Below are positions 8,943 through 17,697 of a DNA stretch of 64,000 nucleotides, piece after piece; within the stretch, counting starts at the first letter, position 1, and each line of letters starts with the position of its first letter. This DNA is from Arthrobacter sp. CAU 1506 (lineage in GTDB: Bacteria; Actinomycetota; Actinomycetes; Actinomycetales; Micrococcaceae): contig NZ_SUKC01000012.1 in NCBI RefSeq assembly GCF_005047635.1, positions 62,001 through 126,000 of the forward strand. Reading direction: 5' to 3'. The position numbers and the translations under genes are program-made. The notes below the pieces were generated by a model, which did no database searches, was not told the DNA's origin, and worked only from the letters and a program-made list of their open reading frames with translations.

Positions 8943-10117
8943 ACCTCCAGGGTCTTGCCGGCGATGGAGTCCCAGGAGAAGTGCTCCTCGGCGCGCCGGC
9001 GGCCTGCCTCGCCCTGCCGGCGGGCTGCTGCCGGGTCGGCCAGTGTGCGGTTCAACGCAGCGGCGAAATCGCGCACGAACTGTTCCTCATCCAGCGGGGT
9101 TCCCGTTCCATCGGAGACCTGTGCCAGCGGAACCAATGCCCCGGTGACACCGTCGTCGACCACCTCCGGGATGCCGCCGGTGGCGCTGGCCACCACCGGT
9201 GCGCCGCAGGCCATCGCCTCAAGGTTGACGATGCCCAGCGGCTCGTAAATGGACGGGCAGGCGAAGACGGTGGCATGGCTGAGCACCTGGATCAGTTCGG
9301 CGCGCGGGAGCATCCGCTCGATCACCACAACGCCGTTCCGGGTTTCGCGCAGTCCCGCGATCAGGGCGTTGACCTCGGCGGCCAGTTCGGGGGTGTCGGC
9401 GGCGCCGGCGCAGAGCACCAACTGCACTTCCGGCGGCAGCAGTGCGGCAGCACGCAGCAGGTACGGCACGCCCTTCTGCCGGGTAATCCTGCCCACGAAG
9501 GCCACGCTGGGCCGGTCCGGGTCGATGCCCAAGGCGCGCACGGCGTCGTCGTTATGGTCCGGTTTCCACTGCTGTACGTCCACGCCGTTGTGGACCACCT
9601 GGACGCGGTCCGGGTCCACGTCCGGGTAGCAGCGGAGGATGTCCTGACGCATCCCGGCCGACACCGCAATGACGGCGGCCGCCGCCTCATAGGCGGTGCG
9701 CTCTGCCCAAGAGGAGAGCCGGTAGCCACCGCCCAGCTGCTCTGCTTTCCAGGGCCGCAACGGCTCCAGCGAATGGGCGCTCAGCACATGCGGGACATGG
9801 TGCAGCAGCGAGCCCAAATGCCCGGCCATGTTGGCGTACCAGGTGTGTGAATGGATTAGGTCAGCGCCGGCAAAGCCGTCCAGCATCTGCAGGTCGACGC
9901 CGAGGGTCTGCACCGCCGGGTTCGCCTCCTTCAGCCCGGCCGGAACCGGATAACTGCGCACCGTGGCGCCGTGGAAGTCGGTCGGCCGCTCAGCCCCGAA
10001 CGCATGCACGTGCAGGTCCAGCCTTCCGGCCAACACGCGGCTGAGTTCGGCCACATGCACACCGGCCCCGCCGTAGATCTCCGGCGGGAATTCTTTTGTC
10101 ACAATATCTACGCGCAC
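8921..10117 (-). CDS. glgA: Glycogen synthase, actinobacterial GT4 type
   Basis: A GT-B fold glycosyltransferase of 398 residues. The N-terminal segment KEFPPEIYGGAGVHV carries the Gly-rich loop that binds the sugar nucleotide. The C-terminal half has the retaining GT4 motif PSIYEPLGIVNLEAMACG with the EX7E glutamates. The family is annotated as glycogen synthase; mycobacterial members (GlgM) make maltose-1-phosphate from ADP-glucose and glucose-1-phosphate, and which reaction applies here cannot be told from sequence. It is divergent from glgC, which makes its ADP-glucose substrate, the standard actinobacterial arrangement. The start is a GTG without a ribosome binding site; TACGTT lies seven bases upstream, suggesting a leaderless message. 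Confidence 0.9.
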   Translation of the reverse strand: MRVDIVTKEFPPEIYGGAGVHVAELSRVLAGRLDLHVHAFGAERPTDFHGATVRSYPVPAGLKEANPAVQTLGVDLQMLDGFAGADLIHSHTWYANMAGHLGSLLHHVPHVLSAHSLEPLRPWKAEQLGGGYRLSSWAERTAYEAAAAVIAVSAGMRQDILRCYPDVDPDRVQVVHNGVDVQQWKPDHNDDAVRALGIDPDRPSVAFVGRITRQKGVPYLLRAAALLPPEVQLVLCAGAADTPELAAEVNALIAGLRETRNGVVVIERMLPRAELIQVLSHATVFACPSIYEPLGIVNLEAMACGAPVVASATGGIPEVVDDGVTGALVPLAQVSDGTGTPLDEEQFVRDFAAALNRTLADPAAARRQGEAGRRRAEEHFSWDSIAGKTLEVYRSVLG

Positions 10118-10124
10118 GAAACCT

Positions 10125-10130
10125 AACGTA
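10125..10130 (-). promoter_or_regulatory. -10 element TACGTT upstream of glgA, leaderless spacing
   Basis: On the minus strand TACGTT (TAnnnT) ends seven bases before the glgA GTG start, and no Shine-Dalgarno is visible. Confidence 0.4.
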
Positions 10131-10221
10131 GTGCACGCCGGAGGCTTCCTCTACTGTGAGGTGGAGGGGGATGTCACGTTTCGGCCCTAAAGGGCCGCAA
10201 CGACTGTGAAGGGGGAAAATC

Positions 10222-11508
10222 GTGGCACAGAAGAAGGTCCTGGCCGTTGTACTCGCCGGCGGCGAAGGAAAGCGGCTGATGCCGCTCACGGCAGACCGGG
10301 CCAAGCCGGCGGTGCCGTTTGCCGGCAGCTACCGGCTGATCGACTTTGCGCTGTCCAACCTGGTGAATTCCGGCTACCGCCAGATCGTGGTGCTGACGCA
10401 GTACAAATCGCACAGCCTCGACCGGCACATCTCCGAAACCTGGCGGATGGCAGCCCAGCTGGGCAACTACGTGGCCTCGGTCCCGGCGCAGCAACGGCGC
10501 GGCAAGAGCTGGTTCCTGGGCAGCGCCAATGCGATCTACCAGTCGCTGAACCTGATCCACGATGCCAAGCCGGACATCGTCGTCGTGGTCGGCGCGGACC
10601 ACGTCTACCGGATGGACTTCTCCCAGATGGTGGAGGAACACATCGCTTCCGGTGCCGCCGCCAGCGTGGCCGCGGTACGCCAGCCGCTGGCGCTGGCCAA
10701 CCAGTTTGGCGTCATCGAATCGGAACCGGATGCGCCCACCAAGATCCGGGCGTTCGTCGAGAAGCCGGCCACCACTGCCGGGCTGGCCGATGATCCGCAT
10801 AGTTTCCTGGCCTCGATGGGGAACTACGTTTTCAACACCGACGCCCTGCTGCGGGCGTTGGAAGCCGATGCCGAGCGGCTGGACACCGACCACGACATGG
10901 GCGGCGACATCATCCCCTACTTCGTTGAGCGCGGCGAGGCGGCGGTCTATGACTTCACGGCCAACGATATCCCCGGCTCCACCGGGGCGGACCGGCAGTA
11001 TTGGCGCGACGTCGGGACGCTCGATTCCTACTACGAGGCGCACATGGACCTGATCAGTCCCCTGCCGGCCTTCAATCTGTACAACCTGCAGTGGCCGATC
11101 TACACCCGCCAGTCCGTCTCTCCCCCGGCCAAGCTGGTCCGCGGGGTCAGCGGCGCCGCCGGTACGGCCCACGACTCCATCCTCTCCCAGGGCGTGGTGG
11201 TTTCCGGGGCCGAAGTTACTGAGTCGGTGCTGGCGACCGACGTCTTTGTGGCCGAGGGAGCCCAGGTCCACGGCAGCGTGCTGATGGACAACGTGACCGT
11301 GGGCGAAGGTGCCGTGGTCCGCAAAGCGATTGTGGACAAGAACGTGCAGATCCCGGCCGGCGCCACTATCGGGGTGGACCCGGAATTGGACCGCGCCCGC
11401 GGCTTCACTGTGACCGATTCCGGCCTGACGGTGTTGAGTAAAGACGAACGCGTCCTGCTCACCGCTCGGACACAGACCGAATCCGCCAACAAAGCCGCAG
11501 GCTTGTAG
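10222..11508 (+). CDS. glgC: Glucose-1-phosphate adenylyltransferase
   Basis: A 428-residue enzyme that makes ADP-glucose from ATP and glucose-1-phosphate, the committed step of glycogen synthesis. The N-terminal nucleotidyltransferase domain starts with [15 protein letters not shown] and continues with [16 protein letters not shown]. The sugar-phosphate site is at VEKP, and [15 protein letters not shown] is diagnostic of GlgC. The C-terminal third is a left-handed beta-helix that carries allosteric control in this family. The GTG start has GAAGGGGG upstream. The leader contains a TACTGT -10-like hexamer (10152-10157) and a small hairpin CGGCCC-taaa-GGGCCG just before the ribosome binding site. 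Confidence 0.95.
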   Translation: MAQKKVLAVVLAGGEGKRLMPLTADRAKPAVPFAGSYRLIDFALSNLVNSGYRQIVVLTQYKSHSLDRHISETWRMAAQLGNYVASVPAQQRRGKSWFLGSANAIYQSLNLIHDAKPDIVVVVGADHVYRMDFSQMVEEHIASGAAASVAAVRQPLALANQFGVIESEPDAPTKIRAFVEKPATTAGLADDPHSFLASMGNYVFNTDALLRALEADAERLDTDHDMGGDIIPYFVERGEAAVYDFTANDIPGSTGADRQYWRDVGTLDSYYEAHMDLISPLPAFNLYNLQWPIYTRQSVSPPAKLVRGVSGAAGTAHDSILSQGVVVSGAEVTESVLATDVFVAEGAQVHGSVLMDNVTVGEGAVVRKAIVDKNVQIPAGATIGVDPELDRARGFTVTDSGLTVLSKDERVLLTARTQTESANKAAGL

Positions 11509-11532
11509 CCACCAGAACAAAACCCCAGCATT

Positions 11533-12651
11533 GTGAAACTCCCCCAGCAGCCGGCAAACACGCGCGCCCGCACCGCAACCCCAACGCCTTCGGCTCACTT
11601 CTGGTCCCGCAGCGGACGCTGGCTGCGCCGGGCGTGGCCAGGACTTGCCCTGGCGGCAGCGGCCGTGGTCCTTTCATTTGGACTGCACTGGCTGCTGCCC
11701 GTGGTGCCGGTGATGAGCTTCGCCGTCGTGCTGGGGATTCTGGCCGCCAACGTACCCCCCACAGCGGCCGTGATCGGCGGCCCGGCCCGACCAGGGCTGG
11801 ACTTCTGCGCCCGCACGCTGATGCGCGCCGGGATCGTGCTGCTCGGCGCCCGGCTGGCACTGTCCGATCTGGTGGAGCTGGGCTGGTTCGCGCTGGTGCT
11901 GGTGGTGCTGGTGCTGCTGCTCGCGTTCGCCGGAACCTACCTGCTGGCGCGCTGGCACCGCCTGCCCGGCGACCAGCCGGTGCTGTTGGCTGCCGGCTTC
12001 GCTATTTGCGGGGCTTCGGCCATTGGCGCCATCGCCGCTGCCCGCGGCAGCCGCGCGCAGGACAGCCTGATGCCCGTCGCCCTGGTCACCCTGTGCGGGA
12101 CGCTGGCCATCGGGGTGCTGCCGGCCGTCATGGCCGTCACAGGCATGCCCGCGGAAGTGTTCGGCTTTTGGGCCGGTGCGTCAGTGCACGATGTGGGGCA
12201 GGTGGTGGCCACCGCGCAAAGCGCAGGCGCAGCGGCGCTGACCATCGCCGTCGTCGTTAAACTCGCGCGCGTGGTGATGCTTGCGCCACTGGCGGCCGGC
12301 GTCGCGGTCCACCGGCGCCGCACGGCCAAGGCACGCCCTGACGAGGGCGTGGGTTCCGAGGGCGCCGATGCGCCGCGGAAGCAACCTCCCGTGGTGCCGC
12401 TGTTCGTCCTGGGTTTCCTCGCCTTGGTGCTGCTGCGCAGCACGGGATGGCTGCCGCAGCCCGTGCTGGATGGCACCGCCCTGGTGCAAGAAATCCTGCT
12501 GGCCGCTGCCCTGTTCGGGCTGGGGTCTGCCGTCCGTGTCCGGGAACTGCTCCGCTCATCGCTGCCGGCCATCTCCACCGCACTGCTGTCCTGGCTGCTG
12601 ATCGCCGGGCTGGGCCTCGGCGCGGCCTGGCTGGCCATGGCCGCCGGCTGA
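11533..12651 (+). CDS. YeiH/UPF0324 family putative sulfate exporter
   Basis: A polytopic membrane protein of 372 residues with about ten to eleven hydrophobic helices. It matches the YeiH family (conserved hypothetical 698): helix starts such as PGLDFCARTLMRAGIVLLGARL and the motif FWAGASVHDVGQVVATA are characteristic. The family is annotated as putative sulfate exporters, but transport has little direct proof. The first 30 residues are Arg/Ser/Thr-rich and cytosolic. It follows glgC by 24 bp on the same strand, so it may be read from the same transcript, although no functional link to glycogen is apparent. The GTG start has no strong ribosome binding site, so the N-terminus is uncertain. 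Confidence 0.82.
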   Translation: MKLPQQPANTRARTATPTPSAHFWSRSGRWLRRAWPGLALAAAAVVLSFGLHWLLPVVPVMSFAVVLGILAANVPPTAAVIGGPARPGLDFCARTLMRAGIVLLGARLALSDLVELGWFALVLVVLVLLLAFAGTYLLARWHRLPGDQPVLLAAGFAICGASAIGAIAAARGSRAQDSLMPVALVTLCGTLAIGVLPAVMAVTGMPAEVFGFWAGASVHDVGQVVATAQSAGAAALTIAVVVKLARVVMLAPLAAGVAVHRRRTAKARPDEGVGSEGADAPRKQPPVVPLFVLGFLALVLLRSTGWLPQPVLDGTALVQEILLAAALFGLGSAVRVRELLRSSLPAISTALLSWLLIAGLGLGAAWLAMAAG

Positions 12652-12770
12652 CGCACAGCGGTACGACCGGCAGACCGCCGCGCGGCGACGGCCAGATAAC
12701 GCACGGCGGCCGGCTGACACCCGCCGTGGCCAGCCGGGCTGACGGGCCGCCGCATGGTTAAATGGGCCGG

Positions 12771-15398
12771 ATGACGAACCAGAACCTCAGCCGCGCCGAA
12801 GCCGCCGCCCGGTCAGCCGCCCTGCAGGTGGACAGCTATGAGGTCTCGCTGGACCTGCGCAACGCCGAGGACCAGGGCGAGCCCGGCTTCCTCTCCAAGA
12901 CCGTCATCACCTTCAGCTGCAGCGATCCGGGCTCAACGGTGTTCGTAGACTTCATCCACGGCGGCGTCCACTCCGTGCTGCTCAACGGGCGCCCGCTGGA
13001 GCCCGCCGAGGTGGTGGACGGTTCGCGCATCCTGTTGCCCGGGCTGGAGGCGCAGAACCAGGCCATCATCACCGGCACTGCCCTGTACAGCACCAGTGGC
13101 GAAGGCATGCACCGGTTTGTCGACCCTGCCGACGGGAAAACCTACCTCTACACCCAGTACGAACCGGCCGACGCCCGCCGGGTGTTCGCCAACTTCGAAC
13201 AACCCGATCTGAAGGCCTCCTTCACCTTCCACGTTGCCGCGCCGGACAGCTGGACCGTCGCCTCAAACGCCGCCGTCGCCTCCACCGAGCCCCTGGCTTC
13301 CACACCCGGCCATTCAGTCCGCCGCTTCGAGCCGACGCAGCGTATCTCCACCTACATCACCACCGTCCTGGCCGGGCCCTACCATGCCGCCACGGACCGG
13401 TGGCACCGGCCGCTGCCCGACGGCGGCGAACTGCGGGTGCCGCTCGGTGCCTACTGCCGTGCCTCGCTGGCCGATTCCTTCGACCCGGACCAGATCTTCG
13501 CGGTCACCAAGGCCGGCCTCGACTTCTTCCACGACCTCTTCGACTACCCGTACCCGTTCGGCAAGTACGAGCAGGCCTTCGTCCCCGAGTACAACCTCGG
13601 CGCGATGGAAAACCCGGGCCTGGTCACCTTCACCGAGGCCTATGTATTCTCCTCCCGCGCCACCGACGCGCAGTACCAGGCCCGGGCCAACACCATCCTG
13701 CACGAGATGGCGCACATGTGGTTCGGTGACCTGGTCACCATGAAGTGGTGGGACGACCTCTGGCTGAAGGAGTCCTTCGCCGACTACATGGGTGCCCTCG
13801 CCTCGGCCGAAGCCACCCAGTGGAGCAACGCCTGGATCACCTTCGCCAACCGGCGCAAGGGCTGGGCATATGTGCAGGACCAATTGCCCACCACCCACCC
13901 CATCGTGGCCGACATCCGCGACCTGGAAGCGGCCAAACAGAACTTCGACGGCATCACCTATGCCAAGGGCGCCTCGGTGCTCAAGCAGCTGGTGGCCTAC
14001 GCCGGCTTCGACTCGTTCATCGGTGCCTCGCGCCGCTATTTCCGCGAACACGCCTACGGCAACACCTCGCTGGCCGATTTCCTCGCCGCCCTGAGCGCGG
14101 CCTCCGGCCGGGACATGGAACAGTGGGCGCACCAGTGGCTGCAGACCGCCGGCATCTCCACCCTTGCCCTGGACCTTGAGCACGACGGCGGAGCGATCGC
14201 CACTGCGGCCGTCGTCCAGCATGCGGTGGACCCGGTCACGCACGAAAAGGCACACCGCCCACACCGCTTGCGTCTGGGGTTCTACAACCCGGATGCCTCC
14301 GGCCGGCTGCTCCGCACGGACCAACTGGAGGTGGACGCGGCCGGTCCGCGCACTGAGCTTCCCGAACTAACCGGCAGGGACCTGCCTGCACTGCTGCTGC
14401 TCAACGACGACGACCTGACCTACGCCAAGGTGGTCTTCGACCAGCGCTCACTGCACACCGTGCTGTCATCGCTGGACCGGATCGACGATCCGCTGGCCCG
14501 CGCCCTATGCTGGTCCAGCCTCTGGAACATGGCGCGCGACGGGCTGATCCCGGCCGCGGAGTACGTGGCAGCCGTGCAACGGTTTGCCCCCGCCGAGACG
14601 GAGAACAGCGTGCTGCAGGTGGTCTTGGACTGTGCCAAGACGGCCGTGGACCGCTACGCACCGGCAGCCCACCGGCCGGCGCTTCGGCATGCATTTGTCG
14701 CTGCTGCCCGGCGGCAGGTCGAAGCCGCCGAGGCGGGTAGCGACCAGCAACTGACCTGGGCGAGGTCGCTGGCCGCGGTGGCGCGTGCTGAGGACAGCCA
14801 GGCCCCGTTCCTGCGCGACCTGGTGGAGGGCCGCGTGGTGGTGGACGGGCTGACCGTTGACACCGATCTGCGCTGGCGGTTCTGGCAGGCGCTGGCCGCC
14901 ACCGGCCATGCTGACGTGGCTGAACTCGACGCGGCGCTGGAGGGCGACCGCACTGTCACTGCCCGGGCCGGCCATCTGGCGGCCTTGACCGCCCGGCCGG
15001 ATCCGGCGGTCAAGGCGGAAGCGTGGCGCACGGCAGTGCACACCGACTCGCTATCCAACCAGCTCCTGGACGCCACGATCGACGGGTTCTGCCAGGGGCC
15101 ACCTGCCCTGCTCGACGGGTACGTGGACCCTTACTTCGCGGAACTCAACCGGATCTGGTCGTCCAAGAGCATCGAGATCGCGGCCCGACTGGTCCGCGGG
15201 CTCTACCCGGGCGCGCAGGATCTGGCCGCGGGACAGACGCCTGCCGGGCACCCCGTCGTCGTCCGCACCGATGCCTGGCTGGAGGCCAACAGCGATTCTC
15301 CCGCGGCGCTGCGCCGCATCGTCATCGAGCAGCGGGACCATCTGCTCCGGGCACTGCGCGCCCAGCAGGCGGGCACCGCTTCGGCGAGCGGCGGCTAA
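12771..15398 (+). CDS. pepN: Aminopeptidase N (M1 zinc metallopeptidase)
   Basis: A cytosolic exopeptidase of about 875 residues that removes N-terminal amino acids. The exopeptidase motif GAMEN is followed by the zinc site HEMAH (His311, His315) and the third ligand Glu334 in WLKES, the full HEXXH-X18-E pattern. An N-terminal beta saddle and a helical C-terminal domain (ERAP1-like, about 530-870) complete the M1 architecture. The ATG at 12771 gives MTNQNLSRAEAAARS, matching the usual N-terminus; an in-frame ATG at 12762 adds three residues. No Shine-Dalgarno is seen, and a TTAAAT hexamer 7 bases upstream may be a weak -10. The 119-bp gap before it is GC-rich with imperfect short repeats and no gene. 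Confidence 0.94.
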   Translation: MTNQNLSRAEAAARSAALQVDSYEVSLDLRNAEDQGEPGFLSKTVITFSCSDPGSTVFVDFIHGGVHSVLLNGRPLEPAEVVDGSRILLPGLEAQNQAIITGTALYSTSGEGMHRFVDPADGKTYLYTQYEPADARRVFANFEQPDLKASFTFHVAAPDSWTVASNAAVASTEPLASTPGHSVRRFEPTQRISTYITTVLAGPYHAATDRWHRPLPDGGELRVPLGAYCRASLADSFDPDQIFAVTKAGLDFFHDLFDYPYPFGKYEQAFVPEYNLGAMENPGLVTFTEAYVFSSRATDAQYQARANTILHEMAHMWFGDLVTMKWWDDLWLKESFADYMGALASAEATQWSNAWITFANRRKGWAYVQDQLPTTHPIVADIRDLEAAKQNFDGITYAKGASVLKQLVAYAGFDSFIGASRRYFREHAYGNTSLADFLAALSAASGRDMEQWAHQWLQTAGISTLALDLEHDGGAIATAAVVQHAVDPVTHEKAHRPHRLRLGFYNPDASGRLLRTDQLEVDAAGPRTELPELTGRDLPALLLLNDDDLTYAKVVFDQRSLHTVLSSLDRIDDPLARALCWSSLWNMARDGLIPAAEYVAAVQRFAPAETENSVLQVVLDCAKTAVDRYAPAAHRPALRHAFVAAARRQVEAAEAGSDQQLTWARSLAAVARAEDSQAPFLRDLVEGRVVVDGLTVDTDLRWRFWQALAATGHADVAELDAALEGDRTVTARAGHLAALTARPDPAVKAEAWRTAVHTDSLSNQLLDATIDGFCQGPPALLDGYVDPYFAELNRIWSSKSIEIAARLVRGLYPGAQDLAAGQTPAGHPVVVRTDAWLEANSDSPAALRRIVIEQRDHLLRALRAQQAGTASASGG

Positions 15399-15426
15399 AC
15401 CGGCCCCCGAAGTGATGGCGGCAGCC

Positions 15427-16488
15427 TTACGGCACGCGGTGCAGCCACTCGTCGGTGCTGAACTTGGTGTCCACGAGTTCACGCGCCATGGCCAGCTCGT
15501 CGTCGGAGAATCCGCTGTCCGCAGCGGCATAGCGGTCCTTGAACGTCCGGATCATGACGTCAATGATCTCTTCCCGGCTCAGGCCGGTCTGCCGCCGCAG
15601 CGGATCAACGCGCTTCTTGGCGCTGGTAATGCCCTTGTCGGAGATTTTCTCCTTGCCGATCCGCAGCACGTCGGTCATCTTGTCCGCGTCGATGTCGTAG
15701 GACATGGTCACATGGTGGAGCATCCCGCCGTTGGCCAACCGCTTCTGTGCGGCGCCGCCGATCTTGCCTTCCGGCGTCGCAATGTCGTTGAGCGGCTGGT
15801 AAAACGCCTGGATGCCAACCTTCTCCAGGGACGCCATGACCCACGCATCAAGATACGCGTAAGAAGCTTCAAAGCTCTGCCCGTCGACCAGTGTCTGCGG
15901 CAGGTAGAGCGAGTAGGTGATGGCATTGCCCCGCTCCATGAACATGGCCCCGCCGCCGCTGATCCGGCGCACCACGGTGATGCCGTGCCGTTCGGCCCCA
16001 TCCGGGTCCACCTCGTTGCGGACTGACTGGAAGCTGCCGATCACCACCGAGGGGGTCTCCCACTCCCAGAACCGCAGGGTGGGCGGCCGCTTCCCGGCGC
16101 CTACCTGACGGGTCAGCACCTCATCCATCGCCACATGCATGTGCGTGGGCAGCGGCGTAGGGCCAATGACCTGCCACTGGTGGTCCAGCCAGCCGGTGGC
16201 CTTGTTCAGGGCCCGGCGCACGGCCACGGCAACGGCGTCGGCGGAAAAGCCGAACAGCTGGGCGTCGGACCGCAGCGCAGCGGTGATGGCCGCGGCATAG
16301 GTGGCGTGGCTGCTTTCGGTGCTCATGCCGTCCAGCGCCGTATTGATGTCCGCCAGCGCTTCGTCCGGTTCCAGAAAGAAATCCCCGCTGACCGACGGGC
16401 GGACGATCTTCTGGTCCACGACGTCAAAATCGACAACCACCAGCTTGCCGCCCTGGACCTTGTACTCTCCGTGGCGATGGTCGGACAT
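15427..16488 (-). CDS. Lipoate--protein ligase with N-terminal accessory domain
   Basis: This enzyme attaches lipoate to the E2 and GcvH domains of dehydrogenase complexes. The catalytic BPL/LPL domain occupies about residues 100-340. It shows RRISGGGA (174-181) as the lipoyl-AMP binding loop and the catalytic lysine in EGKIGGAAQ (K242), followed by GMLHH. The first ~90 residues look like the small accessory domain that in E. coli LplA is at the C-terminus, so the domain order is inverted. The start has AAGGAGAA upstream and is well placed. It is monocistronic: pepN converges on it, with 28 bp between the stops. Octanoyltransferase activity is a possible alternative. Confidence 0.82.
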   Translation of the reverse strand: MSDHRHGEYKVQGGKLVVVDFDVVDQKIVRPSVSGDFFLEPDEALADINTALDGMSTESSHATYAAAITAALRSDAQLFGFSADAVAVAVRRALNKATGWLDHQWQVIGPTPLPTHMHVAMDEVLTRQVGAGKRPPTLRFWEWETPSVVIGSFQSVRNEVDPDGAERHGITVVRRISGGGAMFMERGNAITYSLYLPQTLVDGQSFEASYAYLDAWVMASLEKVGIQAFYQPLNDIATPEGKIGGAAQKRLANGGMLHHVTMSYDIDADKMTDVLRIGKEKISDKGITSAKKRVDPLRRQTGLSREEIIDVMIRTFKDRYAAADSGFSDDELAMARELVDTKFSTDEWLHRVP

Positions 16489-16688
16489 ACACGTTCTCCT
16501 TGCTCAAGGCGGCCAGGTTGCCGCCGACGGTTCGGCCGGCGGTGGCTAGAGGCCACCACAGTCATATCACGGCGCCGGGCTTCCCGTACCGGGCCCACTC
16601 CGGGCGGCCGCTGGCTCCGCGCACGGCACCCAGCGTTCTCCCAGCCGCTGCCGGGGCTTCACCCAGAACCGTCCCGTAGTGTCATAGA

Positions 16689-16795
16689 CACCTCATCACG
16701 GTGCGAGTGAAAGAGGGACCGGACGTGCCCGGTCCAAGCGCCGGCGGGGATGGAGTGACTCCCCCAACTTCTCCATCACCTGCCGGCGCTTTTTC
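16689..16795 (+). ncRNA. 6C-like small RNA candidate with intrinsic terminator
   Basis: Two consecutive hairpins occupy a gene-free plus-strand stretch. Hairpin 1 (16716-16735) pairs GGACCGG with CCGGTCC. Hairpin 2 (16737-16790) pairs AGCGCCGGC with GCCGGCGCT, then GATGGAG with CTCCATC around a loop containing CCCCC, and runs directly into TTTTT (16790-16794), a textbook terminator. A -10-like TAGTGT is at 16677-16682. The order of a GGACCGG-type hairpin, then a GATGGAG stem with a C-rich loop and a U-run, resembles the actinobacterial 6C RNA family as I recall it. No reading frame crosses it. The terminator abuts the stop of the convergent SMR gene. Confidence 0.5.
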
Positions 16796-17138
16796 ATGCC
16801 CGCTTGGCTACCTCGTCGCCCTTGCCGTCAACGAGCTTAAGCCCGATGACGCAGCCGATGATGCCCGCGACAAAGAGCAGCTTCAACACGCTCGCCGGTT
16901 CTCCGCCGAAAAGCATGGAGTAACCAACGGTCAGCGCCGCCCCCGTGCCGGTCCAGACCGCGTAGGCGGTGCCCAGCGCGATGCCGCGCATGGCATAGCC
17001 CAAGCCCAACATACTCAGCGTCACCGTCACGAAAAACACGATGGTGGGCACCGGTTGGCTCAAGCCATCCGACAGGCTCAGCGCCGTGGCCCACACGGCT
17101 TCCAGGACGGCGCTGATCAGCAGAATAATCCAGTGCAT
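16794..17138 (-). CDS. SMR-family exporter subunit B (SugE/Gdx-like)
   Basis: A four-helix membrane protein of 114 residues of the small multidrug resistance family. The first helix carries the essential Glu13 in AVLEAVWATAL, and GTAYAVWTGTGAALT in helix 3 is the SugE/Gdx (guanidinium exporter) type signature. It follows a second SMR gene by 12 bp, each with its own Shine-Dalgarno (AGGGGAG here). The pair probably forms an antiparallel heterodimer, as in YkkCD-type systems. It has a slightly longer, charged C-terminus (GKGDEVAKRA) than its partner. The substrate is not proven: guanidinium or small cations are the family expectation. Confidence 0.85.
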   Translation of the reverse strand: MHWIILLISAVLEAVWATALSLSDGLSQPVPTIVFFVTVTLSMLGLGYAMRGIALGTAYAVWTGTGAALTVGYSMLFGGEPASVLKLLFVAGIIGCVIGLKLVDGKGDEVAKRA

Positions 17139-17150
17139 GGTCAGCTCCCC

Positions 17151-17465
17151 TTAACCGATCGCCTTGAGGCCGACCACGCAGCCGATGATGCCCAGCAGCA
17201 GGGCCACTCGGCTCAGCGATGCTTTTTCGGCCCCGGTAACCATGGCGACGGCTGCCGTCAGCACGGCACCGATGCCTACCCAGACCGCATAGGCGGTTCC
17301 CACGGGAAGGGCGGTCATGGCGTAGGCCAAGCCGGCCATGCTCAACGCCATGGCCACCACAAAAATGATGGACGGCCACAGCCGGCGGAAGTTTTTGGAT
17401 GCGCCCAGCGCCGTGGCCCACACGGCTTCCAAGACGCCGGACAGGATAAGAATGACCCATTCCAC
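17151..17465 (-). CDS. SMR-family exporter subunit A (SugE/Gdx-like)
   Basis: A 104-residue four-helix SMR protein, promoter-proximal member of the pair. Glu13 lies in GVLEAVWATAL, and LPVGTAYAVWVGIGAVLT matches the Gdx branch. The GTG start has AGAGGAA upstream. The two paralogues differ mainly in their loops, which fits a fixed inverted topology for each subunit. Transcription likely begins near 17539 from TATTTT (17551-17546), and an AGACCT/AGGTCT inverted repeat lies just downstream of that start, so a repressor could control it. The TetR gene upstream is the nearest candidate regulator, by inference only. Confidence 0.86.
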   Translation of the reverse strand: MEWVILILSGVLEAVWATALGASKNFRRLWPSIIFVVAMALSMAGLAYAMTALPVGTAYAVWVGIGAVLTAAVAMVTGAEKASLSRVALLLGIIGCVVGLKAIG

Positions 17466-17519
17466 GATTGATTCCTCTGGCCAGTCTTGTCGCGCACCGG
17501 GTACTGATCCGTCGTCCGG

Positions 17520-17551
17520 AGACCTAGGAAAGAGGTCTTGATCTCAAAATA
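17520..17551 (-). promoter_or_regulatory. SMR promoter with inverted-repeat operator candidate
   Basis: TATTTT (17551-17546 on the minus strand) fits a -10 element. AGACCT (17520-17525) and AGGTCT (17533-17538) form an inverted repeat with a 7-bp spacer at the predicted transcription start. Confidence 0.3.
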
Positions 17552-17697
17552 GCAAAGCACGACGCCGATGCGCAGCTTTGGTGGCCGAGCTCACCACCGC
17601 GCCGCCGGGCAGGGCGGCGTACGAGCCGGGTAGAGGATCAGTGTGCCCCGCTATAGTGCAGGCCGCCCGGGCTCTGGCAGCTGTTCGCCGGGATCCA

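Noticed and set aside
17466-17697. Guanidine riboswitch in front of the SMR pair
   Set aside because: Only one weak hairpin with an ACGA-containing loop was found, not the two ACGR hairpins of class II, and no class I or III core.
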